Shown here: in pieces, positions 5,110 to 9,262 of the stretch | How positions within the stretch are numbered: position 1 is the first letter of the stretch | Layout of the letters: each line of letters begins with the position of its first letter | Origin: CAZRUM01 sp964603435 | GTDB taxonomy: Bacteria; Patescibacteriota; Patescibacteriia; Magasanikbacterales; UBA922 | Direction of reading: 5' to 3' | DNA length: 9,262 nt | Assembly: GCA_964603435.1 (NCBI GenBank) | Contig: CAZRUM010000033.1 | Coordinates: forward strand, 1-9,262 | Made by a program: the position numbers and the translations under genes | The notes under the pieces: generated by a model | Databases searched by the model: none | Seen by the model: the letters and a program-made list of their open reading frames with translations, nothing else | Told to the model about the DNA's origin: nothing

Positions 5110-6561
5110 ATGTCAAGAGAACTTGCTACTGCCCACAATGAAGCAATGATGTCTCAAGAAGATTCTGAGTCAAATTGGCCAATTCCATTACCAGAAAAAC
5201 AGACGCCTGATACTGAAACAACGGAATGGACAGAAAACTTATCCCCCAAAGACTTAGTGACCATACACGTTACCAACACTTTTCCAGACAAAAAAACTAT
5301 TAGAAGTCATACTGGTTGGGAAGAAAAAACTGGAAAAACTGGGGCTGTGCGAGATACTGTTCATTTTACATTAAACCATACTGTGGTAGAAAGTCATGGG
5401 GGCATGGATGAAAAAGAAAGGGGTAATTGGACCCAGAGAAACTTTGTTGTATTATCTCCATTTGAAAAAATTGATAGGACACAAATAAAAAACATGCTAC
5501 CAGAGGATACTTTTATAGTAGGAGATTTTCAAATCCCAAATGGCTCACACATACTAGTTGATTGGCAATCATTACCAAAACTGAGAGAAGAAGAAATTAT
5601 AGATGACAAGACAATGAAGGAATACACACAAGTTCTTATAGATACGAAAAATTCAACAGACAAAGAAATTACAATGGAGAAAGACGGAGTGACCTATATA
5701 ATATGTGATCTTGGAAAAGGAAATTTAAGAACAAGGATTGTGCAAGAAATGAAAGAGATGAATTATAAAGTACAAGAAAATGATAATCTTTTTGAAGGTA
5801 TCCCTTATGAAAAATTTTGTCAAAAATATGGACTGACTACTGAAATGAAACTACATGAACATAATGATGAAATTCAAAGTGAAAACATTGGAACAAGAAT
5901 ATCATTTTTAAATGATACTGGATTATTTTTAAAATTAATTTCATTAGTTAAACTTTCAGAAAAAGCAACTACCAAACCTGAAAAAGAAAACTTACATTCA
6001 AAAAAATACATAATCCTAAATATTTTGGAAGAAACGAAAGAAATACAATCTATGATAGAAAAATTACCAGAAGAATATAGAACAAAAAAACAACTAGAAA
6101 AAAGATTCCCTAGTGAATTAAAATTAACAGAGTGGTCTTTGATAAACCTAGCCCAAAAAATAAATGATCCAGAAATAAAAGAAGAACTTTTGAAAATAGC
6201 TGAGCAAATAGCAAATTTAAAAACTGAAAAATACCCAGAAGGCGAAACTGATTTTGATTATGTTATAAATAAATTGGATAGAAATTTTCAATATTATTTT
6301 GTAAATAAAATTGCCAATCTTTTTTATAAACCACAGAAATCAAATTTTGACTTTTTAGAAGTTCCTATTGAAGAATTAAAGTTTTTTATTCAAAGAACTG
6401 TAGGCATGAAGAATATTCCTGAAATACCAAAGGGGGGACAGACTAAACTAGATAAACTGTTTAAACGTTTTAAGCAGGCTATTAATTTAACAGCTGATAA
6501 AGAATGGTCTGATTCACAAATCTCTGAAGGATTAAAGGGGGTAGCAAATTTAATAGAGTAA
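5110..6561 (+). CDS. Unrecognised 483-aa protein with HFTLNH core, second gene of the ATP-grasp operon
   Basis: I cannot name this family with confidence. Residues 1-45 are polar, probably disordered. Residues 47-155 look like a compact alpha/beta domain with L-V-T-I-H-V-T-N (49-56), R-D-T-V-H-F-T-L-N-H (81-90), V-E-S-H-G-G (93-98), G-N-W (105-107), F-V-V-L-S-P-F (112-118) and I-L-V-D-W (148-152). The clustered His, Arg and Trp hint at an active or binding site. Residues 190-275 form a second region with C199, C237 and H249/H251. The C-terminal ~200 residues are charged and helical (many E, K, L). There is no signal peptide or membrane segment, so it is cytosolic. It lies four bases after the ATP-grasp stop and ten before the NlpC/P60 gene, without a clear SD, so translational coupling is likely. 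It could be the substrate, scaffold or a third enzyme of the pathway. Confidence 0.8.
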   Translation: MSRELATAHNEAMMSQEDSESNWPIPLPEKQTPDTETTEWTENLSPKDLVTIHVTNTFPDKKTIRSHTGWEEKTGKTGAVRDTVHFTLNHTVVESHGGMDEKERGNWTQRNFVVLSPFEKIDRTQIKNMLPEDTFIVGDFQIPNGSHILVDWQSLPKLREEEIIDDKTMKEYTQVLIDTKNSTDKEITMEKDGVTYIICDLGKGNLRTRIVQEMKEMNYKVQENDNLFEGIPYEKFCQKYGLTTEMKLHEHNDEIQSENIGTRISFLNDTGLFLKLISLVKLSEKATTKPEKENLHSKKYIILNILEETKEIQSMIEKLPEEYRTKKQLEKRFPSELKLTEWSLINLAQKINDPEIKEELLKIAEQIANLKTEKYPEGETDFDYVINKLDRNFQYYFVNKIANLFYKPQKSNFDFLEVPIEELKFFIQRTVGMKNIPEIPKGGQTKLDKLFKRFKQAINLTADKEWSDSQISEGLKGVANLIE

Positions 6562-6571
6562 AAAAAACATT

Positions 6572-7309
6572 ATGACAAATAAATCTTTATCACAACCAAC
6601 CCTAGACTTAATTAATGATTATCAAAATTTAGAAATTGGTGGTAAAAAAATAAATACACCATATTTTAATAATTGCCGATCTCAAGTCCGTGCTGGGCTT
6701 AGAGTTCTAATTGGAAAAGGTACTCCTAAAGATATTGCTGAGGAAGCGTTGATTTTATCTTTGCGAGAAAAAGTAGAACTAGACAAAATGAGTGGTGAAG
6801 AAATAACTAAATTTCTAGTTGATCATAATATTGGTATTGATTGCTCTGGTTTTGTTTATCATATTTTAAATACTGAATTGAAATCACAAAACAAAAAATC
6901 TTTGAACAAAGTTATCAGACGACCTTGGGTAAAAAATCCTTTACGAAAAATGATTGCTAAATTGCGTAGTGTAGAAAATACTGGTGTATCTACTTTTGGT
7001 AATCCTGCAAACTCTACTAAAGTAAATTTAGATAATATACAACCTGGAGACATGATTACTATGATAAATACCGGAAGTGATCACAATATCCATCATGTTT
7101 TGCTAGTTTACAAAATTGAAAACAAAACTATTCACTATGTGCATTCTTTCAAATACAGTGAGGACGGACAATACAATCACGGTATAAAAAAAGAAAGTCT
7201 TGAAATCACAGATCCAACTAAATCCCTACTGGAACAAAAATGGCAAGAACCACGGATGCTTGAGCATGCCAGACAAGCGCAAGAATTAAAAATAGTTAGA
7301 ATAAAATAA
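6572..7309 (+). CDS. Cytosolic NlpC/P60-type cysteine peptidase/amidase (245 aa)
   Basis: NlpC/P60 proteins are papain-fold Cys enzymes that cleave amide bonds, usually in cell-wall peptides. The nucleophile motif I-D-C-S-G-F-V-Y places Cys91 at the start of a helix. P-G-D-M-I follows, then H-H-V-L-L-V-Y with His175 as the expected general base, and I-H-Y-V-H-S with His188 or His191 as third residue. The first ~85 residues are a helical extension containing N-N-C-R-S-Q-V-R-A-G. There is no signal peptide or transmembrane segment, unlike most wall hydrolases of this family, so the enzyme should act inside the cell. It is the last gene of the operon with the ATP-grasp-Nudix fusion and precedes a terminator. 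ATP-grasp ligase plus NlpC/P60 or CHAP amidase is a known pairing for making and breaking amide bonds. Substrate unknown. Confidence 0.82.
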   Translation: MTNKSLSQPTLDLINDYQNLEIGGKKINTPYFNNCRSQVRAGLRVLIGKGTPKDIAEEALILSLREKVELDKMSGEEITKFLVDHNIGIDCSGFVYHILNTELKSQNKKSLNKVIRRPWVKNPLRKMIAKLRSVENTGVSTFGNPANSTKVNLDNIQPGDMITMINTGSDHNIHHVLLVYKIENKTIHYVHSFKYSEDGQYNHGIKKESLEITDPTKSLLEQKWQEPRMLEHARQAQELKIVRIK

Positions 7310-7319
7310 TAAAAACAGC

Positions 7320-7347
7320 AAAAAAGTCTTATTTTAAGGCTTTTTTT
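7320..7347 (+). terminator. Rho-independent terminator of the ATP-grasp operon
   Basis: AAAAAAGTCTT (7320-7330), loop ATTTT, AAGGCTTTTTT (7336-7346) form an 11-bp stem with one G-U pair and a T-run. It lies just after the NlpC/P60 stop and upstream of the mraY promoter. The left arm could instead pair with AGGCTTTTTCTGCT (7364-7377) with one bulged base. Confidence 0.8.
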
Positions 7348-7353
7348 AATTAC

Positions 7354-7382
7354 TTGAATTTTTAGGCTTTTTCTGCTATTAT
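7354..7382 (+). promoter_or_regulatory. Promoter of mraY, nearly leaderless
   Basis: TTGAAT (7354-7359), a 17-base spacer and TATTAT (7377-7382). A start about seven bases beyond the -10 box would be near 7389, leaving only about five bases before the mraY ATG at 7395. No SD fits in that space, so initiation would be leaderless or almost so. Confidence 0.72.
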
Positions 7383-7394
7383 TAATGCACAAAT

Positions 7395-8516
7395 ATGACA
7401 ATATCCATAGAATCTCTAGATCTACTAAAGACAGCCATTTTTTATGCTCTGTCTGCTTGTGTTGTCTCATTTCTCTGGGCACCCCTACTAATCAAGCTTC
7501 TCTATAAATTTAAAATAACTCGTCGGGCAGAATACGATGTTACTCTAAATGTAAAAACCAAAGCTGGCACCCCTATCATGGGGGGTCTTTTGATTATTAT
7601 TACTGTGGCAGCCATTACCATGCTTTTCAACTGGGAAAGAAAGTTTACTTGGGTCCCAATTGCGGTGATGCTCTTGGCCGCTTTACTTGGTGGAGTAGAT
7701 GATATTCTAAATATCTATGGACACAAAAGAAGAAACAGAAAAATAAAACAAATTTTAAAATTAATAAAAGTTCACAAAGATTGGAAAAAGAGACTCTGGT
7801 TAATTATTACTTTACCTTGGTCAGCTTTCAAACGCACTTCTCTCTGGCTAGGCAGTCACCCCGGTAAAGGTGTTCATGTCCATGAAAAACTACTTTTACA
7901 ATTTGCGGCTGGAGCAATTTCAGCTTGGTGGATTTATTTCAAACTTGCCGAACATTGGCGCGAAATTTATATTCCTTTTGATGGTTTTGTAAATATTGGC
8001 TGGTGGATTATCCCACTTATCATTTTCTTTGTTATGCTCACCGCGAACGCTGTGAATGTAGCCGACGGTATGGACGGTCTAGCTGGTGGTTCACTTATTA
8101 TTACTTTTTCTGCTCTTACCATTCTCTCTTGGCTCAATGGTTATCATGAAATCACAATACTTAATGCTACCACTGTCGGAGCTTTACTTACTTATACTTA
8201 TTTCAATGTAAAACCTGCGAGATTTCAAATGGGTGATGTGGGTTCGCTAGGCTTAGGAGCCCTACTAGCTTTCAATGCGATTGTTATAAACAAAATGCTC
8301 TTACTCCCCTTTCTCGCTTTTATTTTTTATCTAGAGCTTGCTACAGTTATTATCCAGGTTTTTGGTAGACATATTTTGGGTAGAAGAATTTTTAAAATGG
8401 CTCCACTGCATCATCATTTTGAACTCAAAGGTTGGACAGAAGAAAAAACTGTCACCCGCTTTTGGCTTATTCATGCTGCTGCAGTTTTATTAGGTCTTTG
8501 GATAGCTTTGTACTAA
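7395..8516 (+). CDS. mraY: Phospho-N-acetylmuramoyl-pentapeptide-transferase MraY
   Basis: MraY transfers phospho-MurNAc-pentapeptide from UDP onto undecaprenyl phosphate, making lipid I at the cytoplasmic membrane. The family motifs are all present: K-A-G-T-P-I-M-G-G near residue 55, G-G-V-D-D with Asp102/Asp103, N-A-V-N-V-A-D-G-M-D-G-L-A with Asn218, Asn221, Asp224 and Asp227, M-G-D-V-G-S with Asp281, and P-L-H-H-H-F-E at 337-343. About ten hydrophobic segments are seen. The length, 373 aa, is normal. A Lys/Arg-rich cytoplasmic stretch after Asp103 (H-K-R-R-N-R-K) is prominent. It has its own promoter and is not next to murF, murD or other dcw genes in this window. The genes that follow are spaced four bases and one base apart, so they are probably co-transcribed. 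Confidence 0.97.
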   Translation: MTISIESLDLLKTAIFYALSACVVSFLWAPLLIKLLYKFKITRRAEYDVTLNVKTKAGTPIMGGLLIIITVAAITMLFNWERKFTWVPIAVMLLAALLGGVDDILNIYGHKRRNRKIKQILKLIKVHKDWKKRLWLIITLPWSAFKRTSLWLGSHPGKGVHVHEKLLLQFAAGAISAWWIYFKLAEHWREIYIPFDGFVNIGWWIIPLIIFFVMLTANAVNVADGMDGLAGGSLIITFSALTILSWLNGYHEITILNATTVGALLTYTYFNVKPARFQMGDVGSLGLGALLAFNAIVINKMLLLPFLAFIFYLELATVIIQVFGRHILGRRIFKMAPLHHHFELKGWTEEKTVTRFWLIHAAAVLLGLWIALY

Positions 8517-8520
8517 ATAT

Positions 8521-8880
8521 ATGAAAAAAATAATTATACCAGTCATCATCATTTTACTACTAGGTTTTGTTTCTGCTTTGGAAATAATAGAACACACACC
8601 CAACACAGTTAATGTTTCACTGTATGAATATCTGAATGATAAAAACATTAGAACACAATATCATAAATATAAAATTTGTAAAAAGTTAACAAATAAAAAT
8701 GATTGTTTAGATAAACCTCTTTGCACATGGGAAAAATCTTTAGGAATAGGAGATTATACACCTGAACCTTACTGTGTGAACAAAGACTATGGAGATTATA
8801 CACGCATAAAAAACATGAGTAGAGAATTTCAAAAAGAACAAGATAATTTGTCAGAAAATTTTAAAGAGTCATTATTGTAA
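8521..8880 (+). CDS. Small exported four-Cys protein (119 aa)
   Basis: I do not recognise a family. Residues 1-20 are a clear signal peptide (M-K-K, a hydrophobic core, F-V-S-A), with likely cleavage near residue 19 or 20; it could also act as a membrane anchor. The mature part has Cys53, Cys62, Cys68 and Cys85, a C-x8-C-x5-C spacing followed by T-W and a fourth Cys, suitable for two disulfides outside the membrane. The last 20 residues are a charged helix. It starts four bases after the mraY stop and ends one base before the next gene, so it belongs to the mraY transcript. The same C-x7/8-C-x5-C pattern occurs in the next protein. No SD is seen. Confidence 0.8.
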   Translation: MKKIIIPVIIILLLGFVSALEIIEHTPNTVNVSLYEYLNDKNIRTQYHKYKICKKLTNKNDCLDKPLCTWEKSLGIGDYTPEPYCVNKDYGDYTRIKNMSREFQKEQDNLSENFKESLL

Positions 8881-8881
8881 T

Positions 8882-9193
8882 ATGTCAAAAGAATTCAAAA
8901 TCACTCTACTTATAGTTCTAATGTTAGGTCTTGGTATCGTACACTATTCATTTACAAAAAATTGCTCCGAAGCTGACTCACTTTCATGTGAAAGCTCCTC
9001 CATATGTAAAACAAAAATTACCAGAAATGTAGAGGATAGGATAAGAAAAAGACATGAGGAAAGAGAAAAATGTATAAAAGAAAATGGAGGAAACGATTTA
9101 AAATGCCCAGGAAACATTACGATAACCTCCCCAAAAAATACAGAGACATGCATTCCTAAATACAATTTTTGGACAAGAACAATATGTATCTAA
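8882..9193 (+). CDS. Small membrane-anchored or exported Cys-rich protein (103 aa)
   Basis: Family unknown. Residues 7-24 form a hydrophobic segment after M-S-K-E-F-K, fitting an N-terminal anchor or signal peptide with the rest outside. Seven Cys follow at 28, 36, 42, 64, 75, 90 and 102. The first three, C-x7-C-x5-C, resemble the spacing in the preceding protein, which suggests that the two are diverged paralogues or share a small disulfide-knot module. Residues 50-63 are a charged helix (E-D-R-I-R-K-R-H-E-E). The odd Cys count would allow an intermolecular disulfide. Its final codons overlap the start of the next gene by ten bases. Confidence 0.78.
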   Translation: MSKEFKITLLIVLMLGLGIVHYSFTKNCSEADSLSCESSSICKTKITRNVEDRIRKRHEEREKCIKENGGNDLKCPGNITITSPKNTETCIPKYNFWTRTICI

Positions 9194-9262
9194 AGTGGAA
9201 CGAAAAAACTATTACTGATTTTTCTGACGAGAATATTAATTCCCTCTACAATGAGGGTTATG
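9184..9262 (+). CDS. Partial CDS running off the window end (N-terminal 26 aa)
   Basis: An ATG at 9184 opens a frame without a stop to the window end, starting M-Y-L-K-W-N-E-K-T-I-T-D-F-S-D-E-N-I-N. It overlaps the previous gene by ten bases in another frame, as expected for a coupled operon gene. The AT-rich codons match its neighbours. No strong SD precedes it. From memory the start resembles a Patescibacteria protein family with an acyltransferase-like fold, but 26 residues are too few to rely on. Confidence 0.6.
   Translation, partial: MYLKWNEKTITDFSDENINSLYNEGY

Noticed and set aside
7177..7482. 101-codon minus-strand frame spanning the NlpC/P60 and mraY junction
   Set aside because: It covers a terminator and a promoter on the plus strand and has low-complexity hydrophobic sequence typical of an antisense AT-rich shadow.
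8944..9165. 73-codon minus-strand frame opposite the Cys-rich protein
   Set aside because: No start signals, and it lies wholly within a tightly packed plus-strand operon.

Overview
The window looks like a bacterial chromosome segment from an AT-rich, very compact genome, most likely Candidatus Patescibacteria (CPR), perhaps a Parcubacteria-type lineage. That is an inference from the AT bias, tight gene packing, many starts without a Shine-Dalgarno (SD) sequence, tiny exported Cys proteins beside a wall gene, and uncharacterised multidomain proteins. The standard code fits: all nine intact AT-rich genes end in TAA and none needs UGA as a sense codon.

Layout. (1) 1-532, minus strand: the N-terminus of SecA with a strong promoter. 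(2) 535-993, plus strand: a GC-rich transcription unit with a near-consensus promoter back-to-back with that of secA, a good SD, a 64-aa zinc-ribbon microprotein that is the only TGA-terminated gene here, a structured 3' part and a perfect 13-bp terminator hairpin. It lies between secA and hpf, genes that are often neighbours in other bacteria, and looks foreign or RNA-constrained. (3) 1010-3366, minus strand: GxxExxY/PDDEXK-like protein -> murB -> paired palindromes -> hpf (ribosome hibernation) -> an unknown 123-aa protein. The GxxExxY gene is bracketed by 19-bp inverted repeats (18/19 identical) that sit immediately upstream of the start codons of murB and of the divergent operon. (4) 3394-7347, plus strand: an apparent three-gene operon with its own promoter and terminator: an ATP-grasp-Nudix fusion, a 483-aa unrecognised protein with an R-D-T-V-H-F-T-L-N-H core, and an NlpC/P60-type Cys peptidase without a signal peptide. 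(5) 7354-9262, plus strand: a nearly leaderless promoter driving mraY, two small exported Cys-rich proteins, and the start of a further overlapping gene cut by the window end.

How the genes may work together. murB and mraY are cytosolic and membrane steps of peptidoglycan precursor synthesis; secA and hpf are housekeeping. The three-gene operon is the best candidate for an undescribed system. An ATP-dependent amide-bond ligase, a nucleotide-cleaving Nudix domain and a cytosolic papain-like amidase/peptidase suggest a make-and-break peptide or amide modification pathway, with the 483-aa protein as partner or substrate. This role is inferred from domain types only.
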